A stretch of 64,000 nucleotides of DNA from Algoriphagus iocasae (GTDB taxonomy: Bacteria > Bacteroidota > Bacteroidia > Cytophagales > Cyclobacteriaceae), in contig NZ_JACIJO010000001.1 in the NCBI RefSeq assembly GCF_014206875.1, forward strand, positions 1,656,780 through 1,720,779, read 5' to 3'. This document shows positions 9,557 through 17,663 of the stretch, in pieces. The notes below the pieces were generated by a model, which was given only the letters and a program-made list of their open reading frames with translations, was not told the origin of the DNA and did no database searches. The translations under genes and the position numbers were made by a program. Position 1 is the stretch's first letter. Every line of letters starts with the position of its first letter.

Positions 9557-9700
9557 CAAATCCGCTTTATTACCTGAAACCAAAGAAAAAAGAGGTTCAA
9601 GTATATTTCAACGTGCTATGTACAGAGGACTGTTGTCGGTGGACGACTATTCGCGACTTTCTAAACTCATTTATTAACTACTGGCTCCATTGCAGATAAT
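9557..9700 (+). repeat. Dispersed repeat module A, copy 1
   Basis: About 145 bases shared with 11061-11190 and 49441-49587. Common landmarks are CCGCTTTATTAC, CAAAGAAAAA, GTATATTTCA, GGACGAC, GACTTTCTAAACTC and TGGCTCCATTG. In this copy the terminal inverted repeat is decayed (CTATTCG against CAGATAAT). Confidence 0.7.
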
Positions 9701-9896
9701 ATATTCCAAGAGATAAGGGTTAGGGATTGCAATTACTGGAGAGCATGGATATTAAGGTTAAGAACAGACGATAAATATCCCCGACTTTTCAAAAAACGGA
9801 ATAGTTTTTTTCTTGATCAAAAAAGAAAGTTGGAGTTAGTTAGAGAGAATAAAAGCATCCTGTATCTTGAGTGAAAATCCAAGAGAAGCTAAAATA

Positions 9897-10778
9897 ATGC
9901 ACAAACCTTTGCAATCTATTTTTAATCTATCATTCTCTGATTGGAAGAGTATTTTGAAAAAAGTACAAGCACGAATCGGCGAAAATAATGTAGTAATAGT
10001 TTCAGCAGGAGTGGGTTTTTTTGGTTTTATGGCCATTTTTCCTGCGATAATGGCACTTATTTCCATCTATGGCTTTGTCATGGACCATCAGCAAATTGAG
10101 GAACAGGTATCCAAAATAAGCTCACTAATGCCTGAGCAAACCCATGAAATTATTCAATACCGGGTGGACCAATTCATCAAAAGCAAAGAAGAATCTCTTG
10201 GTTGGGGTACTTTTTTTGCTATTCTTTTGGGCGTTTGGATTGGTAATCTTGGGACAAAATCCTTGTTCAGAGGAATAAATATTGCCTATGATACCGATAA
10301 TAAAAGGGGGATCATCAAAAATAACGGACTTACTCTATTATTTACTTTTGGAGCAATTATTCTGATCATTTTAAGCGCTTCCTTGATTATTGCTTTCCCC
10401 GCAATCATTGAAAAAATAGGTTTACCTGATCACATCGAAGGACTTATCAGTTGGTTGAGATGGCTAGTGATGGGGATTGTTCTGGTAGGGAGTATTGGAC
10501 TAATTTATAATTTTGCACCAAAAAGAAAGCAACCAGGATTTATGTGGGTTCTACCTGGTGCCGTGTTCGCCACTTGTTTGTGGCTTCTGGCTTCCTCTGC
10601 TTTTTCATTTTACATCCGACATTTCTGGAATTTAAGTGAAATCTATGGATCTATTTCAGCTGTTGTTTTTCTTATGCTATGGCTTTTTATCAGCACTTTT
10701 ATTATCCTCCTTGGCGCTGAATTGAATTATGGTATTGAGCAACATGTGATGGGGGAGTCAGCCCATAAGGAAGACTAA
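9897..10778 (+). CDS. YihY/virulence factor BrkB family membrane protein
   Basis: A 293-residue inner-membrane protein of the YihY/BrkB family (once thought to be RNase BN). The family pattern is clear: VVIVSAGVGFFGFMAIFPAIMALISIYG, then GTKSLFRGINIAYD, SASLIIAFP, and LIYNFAPKRKQPGFMWVLPGAVFATCLWLLASSAFSFYI followed by YGSISAVVFLMLWLFISTFIILLGAELNYGIE. It has about six membrane helices. Function in the family is unresolved; autotransporter-like or exporter roles have been suggested. ATG 9897 is preferred over the TTG 30 bases upstream because the extra residues are not conserved. It is monocistronic. Confidence 0.92.
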   Translation: MHKPLQSIFNLSFSDWKSILKKVQARIGENNVVIVSAGVGFFGFMAIFPAIMALISIYGFVMDHQQIEEQVSKISSLMPEQTHEIIQYRVDQFIKSKEESLGWGTFFAILLGVWIGNLGTKSLFRGINIAYDTDNKRGIIKNNGLTLLFTFGAIILIILSASLIIAFPAIIEKIGLPDHIEGLISWLRWLVMGIVLVGSIGLIYNFAPKRKQPGFMWVLPGAVFATCLWLLASSAFSFYIRHFWNLSEIYGSISAVVFLMLWLFISTFIILLGAELNYGIEQHVMGESAHKED

Positions 10779-11060
10779 TTGCAATAATCCCTGTTCATCG
10801 TAACTATAGAAATGAAAAGACCAGATTCCAAATGGTAGAATCCAGCCTTTTCAACCAAAGTTATTCGGTGGGAATGGGCTTGTTCGTGCTGACTGAGAGC
10901 CTGTTCCATGCATTGATGGCAAATATTGCCATGATTACCTGAGCAAGGTAATTTCTCCAAAATCCTTCAAAGCTTGGTTGTAGCTCTCTTCACTCAGTCC
11001 CTTTTCACTGATTCAAAAATGGAGAAAATACAGTGTTAACGAATTTCATTTTATATGTAT

Positions 11061-11190
11061 ATCTGCTTTCTTACCATTAGCCAAAGAAAAAGGGGATTTT
11101 AAAGTATCTTTCATACTGCTGTTGACAATGGACGATTATCCGAGACTTTCTAAACTCATTCTTTAACAAGTGGCTCCATTGCGGATAATC
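11061..11190 (+). repeat. Dispersed repeat module A, copy 2 (best hairpin)
   Basis: Same landmarks as at 9557-9700. GATTATCCG at 11134-11142 and CGGATAATC at 11182-11190 are perfect 9-base inverted repeats 39 bases apart, flanking the most conserved segment (GACTTTCTAAACTC to TGGCTCCATTG). Confidence 0.75.
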
Positions 11191-11424
11191 AAGTTATTTT
11201 TTGCTCTGAAGTAAATAGCAATTATCGAGACATTAACTAATTCTTGGGACTATCTGTGACTTCTGTTGATATAGCTTGGAATTAAAGTATTCTGAGTTTT
11301 TACCTATGACTTCATGTATTCTTCTTTTTCACCTGCTTGTTCCGAAATCGAACGAAATCGTCCACTTTTTTTGGTTTTGGAAGTCAAAAAGACCTTGAAA
11401 TGGACATTTGCAGCGGTTTTAGAT

Positions 11425-11452
11425 TTGGCATAATTTTAAATACTACAAATAG
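11425..11452 (+). promoter_or_regulatory. Conserved promoter/operator element of PadR-permease module 2
   Basis: TTGGCA at 11425-11430, 13 bases, then TACAAATAG at 11444-11452; the PadR ATG is 26 bases after the T of TACAAATAG. Spacing matches modules 1 and 3 although the surrounding sequence differs. Confidence 0.6.
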
Positions 11453-11469
11453 GAATAAATTCTAATGAA

Positions 11470-11808
11470 ATGAAGAAATATCAATTAGGAGAATTTGAAG
11501 AGGTGGTCATGCTTACCGTAGGGGTTTTATTTAATGAGGCCTATGGGGTTTCCATCAAAAAAGAAATTGAAAATAGGCTGGACCGGAGTGTAAGTGTAGG
11601 TGCATTGCAGACTGCACTGAAAAGGCTGGAAGAGAAAGGATATCTTAAATCAAGGGAAGGGGAAAGCAACCAAGAAAGGGCAGGACGCCCCAAGAAATAC
11701 TTTCAGATTACAGCTCTGGGCAGGGAAGCAATGTATTTCACCAGACAAACCAGGGAAGAGCTTTGGAATTCGATTCCTGAAGTTGCCTGGAAACTTAAGC
11801 TTACCTAA
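11470..11808 (+). CDS. PadR family transcriptional regulator
   Basis: A 112-residue PadR winged-helix protein: LGEFEEVVMLTVGVLFNEAYGV, IKKEIENRL, VSVGALQTALKRLEEKGYL, RAGRPKKYFQITALGREA. It is more diverged from the regulators at 2602 and 58398 than those two are from each other. An ATG five bases upstream (11465) is out of frame and closes at once (ATG AAA TGA), so 11470 is the start. The permease begins eight bases after the stop, so the two form an operon likely to be autorepressed. The ligand is unknown. Confidence 0.93.
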   Translation: MKKYQLGEFEEVVMLTVGVLFNEAYGVSIKKEIENRLDRSVSVGALQTALKRLEEKGYLKSREGESNQERAGRPKKYFQITALGREAMYFTRQTREELWNSIPEVAWKLKLT

Positions 11809-11816
11809 GAGATAAG

Positions 11817-14435
11817 ATGCAAAAGGAAATAAAACCACCCCGGTTGTTTCTTCAATTTTTCCGCTGGTTCTGCTCTGAAGAATTACTCGATTCAATAGAG
11901 GGCGATTTGGTGGAACTATACCATGAACGTTTGAAAAAGGAGGGGGAGTTAAAAGCAGATATCAAGTTTATATGGGATGTCCTGCTTCTATTCAGGCCAG
12001 GAATCATAGGGATCAAAAACAAAGAATATAAAACTAATCACATTGATATGTTTCGCAATAATTTAAAAATCGCCAGAAGGACTCTTTGGAAAAACAAGAC
12101 CTCTACAGTCATTAATATGCTTGGCTTATCAATTGGGATTACCTCCTGCTTATTGATTGCACTGTTTATCAATCATGAAATGAGTTACGACACTTTTCAG
12201 CCCAATGCAAAAAGAATAGGTAGGGTAGTGATGGAATATTCTTTTCTGGGCTCAGAAGAAAGTGAAAAAGGGACGTTCACCAGTACCAAGGTAGCTCCGG
12301 TTTTTTCAAGCACCTTTCCAGAAGTTGAGAAAGGAATCCGGATGTCTAAATCGGCTGCAATTTTGCAGCTTCAGGGAAGTCCCGTTACAGAGCCCGATTT
12401 TATGTATGCCGACTCCACGTTTTTTGATGCCTTTGCTTTCACGATGGTACAAGGAAATGCCAAAACAGCCCTTAATGGGCCTAATAAGGTGGTTCTGACA
12501 GAAAGCATGGCAAAAAAATATTATGGAGACTCAGACCCAGTAGGTCAGGGGCTTGAAATCGGAGAAGATAAAACCATGTATGAGGTAACCGGGGTAATGG
12601 AAGACTATCCCTATAACTCTCAGTTTCGATTTGATTTTTTAGCTTCCTTTTCTTCTTTGGGACAGAACCAAAATAATACCTATTGGAATGCCAATTATAC
12701 CACCTATTTGCTACTGCAGGATCAGAATTCTTTCGGGAGTTTGGCCGAAAAAATCCCTCCATTTATGGAAAAGGAATCTGCTGAAATTGGGGCAAATGTC
12801 AATTTTACTTTAGAACCTTTTGATCGGGTGCATTTGCATTCTCCTTATTCTGATTTTGTGCCGAACACCAGCATAGATTACCTCTATATGCTGGCAGGAG
12901 TGGCATTTTTGATATTGGTGATTGTCTGTTTTACTTACATCAACCTGAGTACCGCCAAATCTGTGGAGCGGGCAAAAGAAGTAGGGATTCGGAAAGTTTC
13001 CGGAGCAGAACCTTCGCAGCTTTTTTGGCAGTTTATAGGAGAATCCTTCCTGCTTTCCGGCTTGTCAGTTTTGGTCAGCATCGTATTGGTCTATCTTTTC
13101 TTACCCGGTTTCAATAATCTGATCAACCGCCAATTGCAATTGGATGATCTGCTTTCCCCTGTATTTATTGGCTTTGCGCTGAGCCTGGTTCTGATGTTAA
13201 GTTTAATTGCCGGGGCTTATCCTGCACTGATCCTTTCCAGATTCCAACCTATGAAGGTGCTGAAGGGAGTTTTTAAAAACACCGATTCTGCCAAATGGCT
13301 TCAGCAGTCATTAACTGTTTTTCAGTTTGGGATTTCCGTTTTTCTGATCATAGCCACATTGATTGTGCAAGGGCAACTTAATTTTATCCAAAGCAGGGAT
13401 TTGGGATACGATAGAGAGCACATTGTTTCCTTTCCTGTAGGTTGGAGTACCGATTTTCAGAAAGTCAATACACTCAAGAAGGAGCTGAAGTCCAACTCCC
13501 AGATTCTGGAGGTTTCCAGAACTGGCTCGAGTCCGGTGAGCATTTATAGTGGTTACAGTATGAATTTGCCAACAAGACCGGAAAATGAGGTGATCGCTGT
13601 CAATGGTAATCCGGTAGATGAAAACTTCATTCAAGTCACAGGTTTGGAACTTCTGGCCGGGTCTAATTTTACCGAGCAACAAGTGAGACAGACTTATTCA
13701 GAAGGTGATGATGACCTGACATTTAACTACATCATCACCGAAAGTGCAGCAGCTAAATTCGGATGGAGCCCTGAAGAAGCCGTAGGTAAGGAAATGATTC
13801 TCAATGACCAAGGGACAGTGGTGGGCGTGATTAAAGATTTTCATTTCCAGTCATTAAGAAATGATATCCAGCCTTTGGTTTTGTTTACCGCCTCCTGGGG
13901 TGGTAGGTTGTTGGTAAAAATCAATGGGGAAAATATTCCGGAGACACTGGATTTTATAGAGAAAACCTGGAACAAAGTGTTGCCGGAAATGCCTTATTCC
14001 TACAAATTCCTAGATGAGGATTACACCAGAATGTATCAGTCAGAAATGCAGCTTGGCAAGATTATGAATCTTTTTTCAACCATTGCAATAATTCTGGCCT
14101 GCCTCGGTTTATTTGGATTGTCTTCTTATCTGATCCAGCAGCGCTTGAAGGAGGTGAGTATCCGTAAGGTTTTAGGTGCTTCCACCTTCCAGATTTTAAA
14201 TATTCTTTCGGGGAGCTTCGTACGATTGGTATTCCTTGCAATCCTGATTGCCTCTCCAATTGCGTACTGGGCGATGAGTCTCTGGCTGGATGATTTTGTC
14301 TTTCATATCAGTGCGCCTTGGTGGGCTGTGGCGGTAGCAGCAGGGGTAACTTTAGCCATAGGACTGCTCACTTCGGGTGTTCATGGAATAAAAGCCGCGC
14401 TGAGCAATCCGGTAAAAAACCTGAAAAGTGAATAG
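11817..14435 (+). CDS. Prefix-domain FtsX/MacB-like ABC transporter permease (module 2)
   Basis: An 872-residue permease. The prefix domain (residues about 8-66) reads RLFLQFFRWFCSEELLDSIEGDLVELY and IKFIWDVLLLFRPG, a diverged version of the other prefixes. Then come MFRNNLKIARRTLWKN and TM1, a periplasmic domain, an FtsX domain with KEVGIRKVSGAE, a second periplasmic domain, and a C-terminal FtsX domain with KEVSIRKVLGAS, ending NPVKNLKSE. Helix count and order match MacB without its ATPase. It is the only permease in its operon, directly behind its PadR gene. No ATPase or MacA-type adaptor lies nearby; the substrate is unknown. Confidence 0.92.
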   Translation: MQKEIKPPRLFLQFFRWFCSEELLDSIEGDLVELYHERLKKEGELKADIKFIWDVLLLFRPGIIGIKNKEYKTNHIDMFRNNLKIARRTLWKNKTSTVINMLGLSIGITSCLLIALFINHEMSYDTFQPNAKRIGRVVMEYSFLGSEESEKGTFTSTKVAPVFSSTFPEVEKGIRMSKSAAILQLQGSPVTEPDFMYADSTFFDAFAFTMVQGNAKTALNGPNKVVLTESMAKKYYGDSDPVGQGLEIGEDKTMYEVTGVMEDYPYNSQFRFDFLASFSSLGQNQNNTYWNANYTTYLLLQDQNSFGSLAEKIPPFMEKESAEIGANVNFTLEPFDRVHLHSPYSDFVPNTSIDYLYMLAGVAFLILVIVCFTYINLSTAKSVERAKEVGIRKVSGAEPSQLFWQFIGESFLLSGLSVLVSIVLVYLFLPGFNNLINRQLQLDDLLSPVFIGFALSLVLMLSLIAGAYPALILSRFQPMKVLKGVFKNTDSAKWLQQSLTVFQFGISVFLIIATLIVQGQLNFIQSRDLGYDREHIVSFPVGWSTDFQKVNTLKKELKSNSQILEVSRTGSSPVSIYSGYSMNLPTRPENEVIAVNGNPVDENFIQVTGLELLAGSNFTEQQVRQTYSEGDDDLTFNYIITESAAAKFGWSPEEAVGKEMILNDQGTVVGVIKDFHFQSLRNDIQPLVLFTASWGGRLLVKINGENIPETLDFIEKTWNKVLPEMPYSYKFLDEDYTRMYQSEMQLGKIMNLFSTIAIILACLGLFGLSSYLIQQRLKEVSIRKVLGASTFQILNILSGSFVRLVFLAILIASPIAYWAMSLWLDDFVFHISAPWWAVAVAAGVTLAIGLLTSGVHGIKAALSNPVKNLKSE

Positions 14436-14742
14436 GGAAATAGTCTTATAATTTTCAAATAAGCTTTAAATGTTTCTTCAGGATTGAAACCATTAAGAAG
14501 TCAGCTTTTGACTTTTAGCTTGGAAGGGGGAGGATGAATATTGAAGAATGTCAGAACTGTAATAGCTGTTATTAAGGTTCATGAATTAATTATTTCGCTA
14601 CTATTCGTAAGCCGTTTTTCATTTACCCTTCCTTTCCTGAAAGAGCGTTTTTCTCCTTTTTGCTTTGGCTGATCCGTTTCAGTTTTTCTTTTGTGTCAAG
14701 ATACATCAAGCATGTAAAGATGAAAGCCTGAATCTAGGATCG
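14436..14742. other. Intergenic region, convergent genes
   Basis: The expected C-terminal part of the truncated CobW gene should lie here on the minus strand, but the frame is interrupted (TGA at 14743, TAG soon after) and I see no CobW C-terminal motif. No clear terminator. Confidence 0.5.
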
Positions 14743-15108
14743 TCAAATATCCGCTACTTCCTGATTTCTGAAGAGTGCGGCGATCCCGCCAGGGTCAGCT
14801 ACTCCAGAAGCTTCGATAAAAAGATTGTCCGGTTGGGTTTCGGCATTCAGGATTTTAGCCAGCACATCCACCAATTCATTGTCCAGGCTACAGCAGATGC
14901 ACCCGTTATTCATTTCAAATACTGGACAGAATTCTTTTTTAACCAGATGGGCATCAATGGACACCTTGCCAAATTCATTCTCTATAACTATGCTTTCCTC
15001 TTGCTTTTTGGCTTCCAAGAGGCCATTTAATACCGTAGTTTTGCCTGCACCACGGAATCCCGTTAGGAGGTAAACTTTGATTTTTTTGGAGTTTTGGGAC
15101 TTTGTCAT
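14743..15108 (-). pseudogene. CobW/COG0523 GTPase, truncated after the N-terminal G domain
   Basis: Only 121 residues: P-loop GFRGAGKTT (17-25), IENEFGKVSIDA, NNGCICC and IEASGVADPGG, then a stop. COG0523 metallochaperone GTPases are about 300-400 residues and need the NKxD guanine-specificity loop and the C-terminal CobW domain; both are absent. Reading on past the stop on the same strand gives further stops within a few codons. The remnant differs from the intact GTPase at 15279-16472, so it is not a simple duplicate but a second subfamily. It lies downstream on the same strand, separated by a REP element. It may have decayed after a deletion; a short stable G domain cannot be excluded. Confidence 0.75.
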
Positions 15109-15139
15109 TCTTCTGTTGGAAATGAAAAGGAGGTTATTT

Positions 15140-15227
15140 CGTCATTGCGAGCAGCCATTTTCGGCCGTGTGGCAATCTTTTCTGATGCTAGGAGATTGCT
15201 TCACTCCTTCGTCGTTCGCAATGACGA
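15140..15227. repeat. REP-like palindromic element (CGTCATTGCGA type)
   Basis: CGTCATTGCGA at 15140-15150 and its exact reverse complement TCGCAATGACG at 15216-15226 bound an 88-base element that also contains GGCAATCTTTTCTG and GGAGATTGCTTC. This is the widespread 'CGTCATTGCGAG...GCAATGACG' intergenic repeat of Bacteroidota and other bacteria. It sits between the intact and truncated CobW genes. Confidence 0.8.
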
Positions 15228-15278
15228 CAGACAATTCACTAAACAGTCCTCGTCAATTTACAGTATAGATATCTTACC

Positions 15279-16472
15279 CTACAATGGCCACTCGTCATTC
15301 AGTTGCCTGGAAAGTGAGAATTGTTGAGCATCACGGTCTTGGACCAAGCAATCGTTGAGCTCTTTGGTGATGGCTTTTTCATCCAGGTCCTGACCGATAA
15401 TCACCAGTTCATTCATCCGGTCACCATAGGTTGGGTTCCACTTTTGCATAATTAGGGCTTTGTTTTCTACAAAGCTTGGATTTCTTAGACGCTCCTTTTC
15501 GGAATATGCCGCCCACCAGGTGCCAAAGGACTCCGCTTTAAGTGATCCCCCGGCCTGACTCCAGAGTAAGGCATGATGGGGACGTGAAGCCAGCCAAAAC
15601 AATCCTTTGCTTCTGACTACATTAGCTGGCCAGGAATTGCTGATGTAGTTCCAGAATTTTCGGGGATGAAAAGGGCGTCGATTTCTGTACACAAAACTGC
15701 TGATCCCATATTCCTCCGTTTCCGGTACATGTTCATTGTTCAGCTCCTTGAGCCAACCTGCAGATTGCTCGGCTTTGTCATAGTCAAAAAGTCCGGTGTT
15801 CATGATTTCTTTTATTGGCACCTGACCATAGGAAGTCTTGATGATTTTTGCTTCAGGATTCAATTTGATAAGAAGGCCTTCCAGGGTTTTCAGGGTTTCC
15901 TCAGAAACCAGATCCGCCTTGTTGAGGACGATGACATTGGCGAATTCCACCTGATCGGTCAATAGGTTGACAATCGACCTGGCATCCTCTGGATCATCCG
16001 TCATTTTTCTGTCCAGAATGGTTTCGGCCGAGCCAAAATCCCTGAAGAAATTAAACGCGTCCACGACAGTCACCATGGTATCCAGCTGACTGATGTGGCA
16101 GAGATCCAATAAACTATCACCTGTTTCAAAGGAAAAGGTCTGCGCCACTGGGATGGGTTCGGAAATCCCTGTACTTTCGATCAAGAGATAATCAAACTTA
16201 CGCTGCTTGGCCAGTTTTTGTACTTCCTGAATCAGATCTTCCCTGAGCGTGCAACAGATGCAGCCATTGGACATCTCGATGAGTTTCTCTTCAGTGCGGG
16301 AAAGCTTGACTTCATTTTGAATTTGTAAAGAGTCCACATTGACTTCGCTCATGTCATTGACGATGACCGCGACTTTATAGCCCTCTCGATTGTTTAGTAC
16401 GTGGTTGAGCAGGGTCGTTTTACCCGCGCCAAGGAAACCGCTCAGGACGGTTACCGGAATTCTATTTTGCAT
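15279..16472 (-). CDS. CobW/COG0523 family metallochaperone GTPase (ZNG1/YjiA/YeiR-like)
   Basis: A 397-residue GTPase. The P-loop [10 protein letters not shown] is at residues 11-20, the metal-binding motif GCICC at 70-74, ESTGISEP at 99-106, the guanine-specificity NKAD at 184-187, and a C-terminal CobW_C domain follows ([25 protein letters not shown]). The family uses GTP hydrolysis to insert or hand over metals, often zinc under starvation. It is the second gene of a minus-strand operon, six bases after the MerC-like gene, whose promoter carries two Fur/Zur-type boxes. That context supports a zinc role: keeping essential zinc enzymes supplied when zinc is low. The exact client protein is unknown. 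Confidence 0.93.
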   Translation of the reverse strand: MQNRIPVTVLSGFLGAGKTTLLNHVLNNREGYKVAVIVNDMSEVNVDSLQIQNEVKLSRTEEKLIEMSNGCICCTLREDLIQEVQKLAKQRKFDYLLIESTGISEPIPVAQTFSFETGDSLLDLCHISQLDTMVTVVDAFNFFRDFGSAETILDRKMTDDPEDARSIVNLLTDQVEFANVIVLNKADLVSEETLKTLEGLLIKLNPEAKIIKTSYGQVPIKEIMNTGLFDYDKAEQSAGWLKELNNEHVPETEEYGISSFVYRNRRPFHPRKFWNYISNSWPANVVRSKGLFWLASRPHHALLWSQAGGSLKAESFGTWWAAYSEKERLRNPSFVENKALIMQKWNPTYGDRMNELVIIGQDLDEKAITKELNDCLVQDRDAQQFSLSRQLNDEWPL

Positions 16473-16478
16473 AATATA

Positions 16479-16889
16479 TTAATTGTGATCTTTGCAATCG
16501 GGATACTCAACTTTTGATTTTTTGATGTACAGCCAGTTGATGTAATGGGCGACACCTATTAATACTGCGCCAACCGGAGTAATGATAAATTCAAGGTTTT
16601 CAGGTGCCCAGAGAAGGCCTATAGCAATCAATAAAAATCCTAGGCTGACAATTTGGATGGGGACCATTTTTTTATGATGCCGAAGGTAGCCATGGGATAG
16701 TGCAAAGAGTGCCAGAAATAGGCTCAAAAGGATGACGCTATATTCTATCCAGGGATTTTCCAAAAATCCCAGTCCAAAGAATGGAAGTGCACTTATTATA
16801 AATGGCAAAAACGCACAATGGATGGCACATGCAATAGAGGTGGAGAATCCTATAAAATCCAAATGGACTCCTATAAAAGTGTTTTTCAT
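16479..16889 (-). CDS. MerC domain-containing membrane protein
   Basis: A 136-residue protein of the MerC family with four hydrophobic helices. The N-terminus DFIGFSTSIACAIHCAFLPFIISALP contains the CAIHC motif that in MerC proteins binds the metal. The start at 16889 is chosen because the two boxes and the -7 (16918-16925) lie just upstream; a longer in-frame extension to 16958 would run through the promoter. It is the first gene of the operon with the CobW GTPase. MerC is classically a mercury transporter, but in Bacteroidota such proteins occur in Zur/Fur regulons, and here a zinc or other divalent-metal role is more likely. The direction of transport is not known. Confidence 0.85.
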   Translation of the reverse strand: MKNTFIGVHLDFIGFSTSIACAIHCAFLPFIISALPFFGLGFLENPWIEYSVILLSLFLALFALSHGYLRHHKKMVPIQIVSLGFLLIAIGLLWAPENLEFIITPVGAVLIGVAHYINWLYIKKSKVEYPDCKDHN

Positions 16890-16904
16890 GGAAATATGAT
16901 TAAA

Positions 16905-16919
16905 TGCAATTATGTTGCA
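16905..16919. promoter_or_regulatory. Fur/Zur-type box 1 (merC-side, -7 proximal)
   Basis: TGCAATTATGTTGCA, a 15-base palindrome of TGCAA-N5-TTGCA form. On the minus strand it overlaps TATATTTG (16925 to 16918), a perfect Bacteroidota -7, and starts exactly six bases inside it, as at the two other promoters. Confidence 0.75.
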
Positions 16920-16947
16920 AATATAGGTTCTGTTTTTTAAACTGCAA
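16918..16947 (-). promoter_or_regulatory. Promoter of the merC-cobW operon
   Basis: On the minus strand TTG (16947-16945) and TATATTTG (16925-16918) are 22 bases apart, first T to first T. The promoter lies 28 bases before the MerC-like start codon and is covered by boxes at 16905 and 16943. Confidence 0.65.
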
Positions 16948-16957
16948 CAATATTGCA
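16943..16957. promoter_or_regulatory. Fur/Zur-type box 2 (shared by divergent units)
   Basis: TGCAACAATATTGCA. It covers the -33 TTG of the minus-strand promoter and lies 38 bases from box 1. It is also the only box upstream of the plus-strand ABC operon, where it would cover a -33 TTG (16953-16955) paired with TAGTTTTG at 16976-16983. Confidence 0.75.
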
Positions 16958-17002
16958 TTTAAAGAATACTAGTAATAGTTTTGTCATTCATTCAACAGAT
17001 TC

Positions 17003-17653
17003 ATGCTTAATACACAATCAGTTTCTTTTGAGTACAACCAGAGCAACAGCTTTGAATTTCCGGATATAGAACTCTCAGAAGGCTCCAACCTTCTGATTCT
17101 GGGAGAGTCAGGAGTTGGGAAAACCACACTTCTGCATCTCATAGGTGGTCTCTTGAAACCCAAAACAGGAAAAATTTCAATTGGGGAAACGGCAATTACA
17201 GCTTTGAAAGGGAAGGAGCTGGATAGGTTTCGTGGTGCCAATGTGGGGATGGTATTTCAGCGACCTCATTTTATACAGTCACTATCCCTAGCTGAAAATC
17301 TTCAAATGATTCAGTTTTTGGCCGGAAAAAACCAGGATTTACATAGAATTAAAGTGGTGCTGGATCGTCTGGGATTGATCTCTAAACTGAAAGAAAACCC
17401 AAGAAATCTTTCTCAGGGTGAGCAGCAGCGTGCTGCGATAGCATTGGCTGTCATCAATAAACCCCGATTGATCCTGGCTGATGAACCTACGGCAGCTTTG
17501 GATGATAAAAACTGTTTTCGGGTGGTAGAATTGCTGAAAAACCTGACCAAAAGATCTGGATCCAGCCTGATTATCATTACACATGATCAACGCCTGAAAT
17601 CTGAGTTTGCCAATTCGATCAATCTGACTAGAACTGAATCTCTAATCCACTGA
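17003..17653 (+). CDS. ABC transporter ATP-binding protein (LolD/MacB-like), metal regulon
   Basis: A 216-residue ATPase: Walker A GESGVGKTT (34-42), Q-loop VFQRPHF, signature LSQGEQQRAAIAL (near 136), Walker B LILADEPTAALDD, H-loop IITHD. It belongs to the LolD/MacB/FtsE class that pairs with FtsX-type permeases, and the permease gene follows 10 bases downstream. A Fur/Zur-type box and a TAGTTTTG -7 lie upstream. It probably powers a periplasm-facing mechanotransmission or export step in metal acquisition. It should be cytoplasmic and membrane-associated. It is the only ABC ATPase of this class in the window. Confidence 0.93.
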   Translation: MLNTQSVSFEYNQSNSFEFPDIELSEGSNLLILGESGVGKTTLLHLIGGLLKPKTGKISIGETAITALKGKELDRFRGANVGMVFQRPHFIQSLSLAENLQMIQFLAGKNQDLHRIKVVLDRLGLISKLKENPRNLSQGEQQRAAIALAVINKPRLILADEPTAALDDKNCFRVVELLKNLTKRSGSSLIIITHDQRLKSEFANSINLTRTESLIH

Positions 17654-17663
17654 TAAAAGCAGC

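Larger units (their letters stand above)
9259..9896. other. Long intergenic region made largely of dispersed repeats
   Basis: No gene seen. It contains repeat module E (9501-9551) directly followed by repeat module A (9557-9700); both recur elsewhere in the window. Confidence 0.6.
10779..11469. other. Intergenic region with repeat A and the second PadR promoter element
   Basis: No gene found. It contains repeat module A (11061-11190) and the TTGGCA/TACAAATAG element (11425-11452). Confidence 0.6.
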
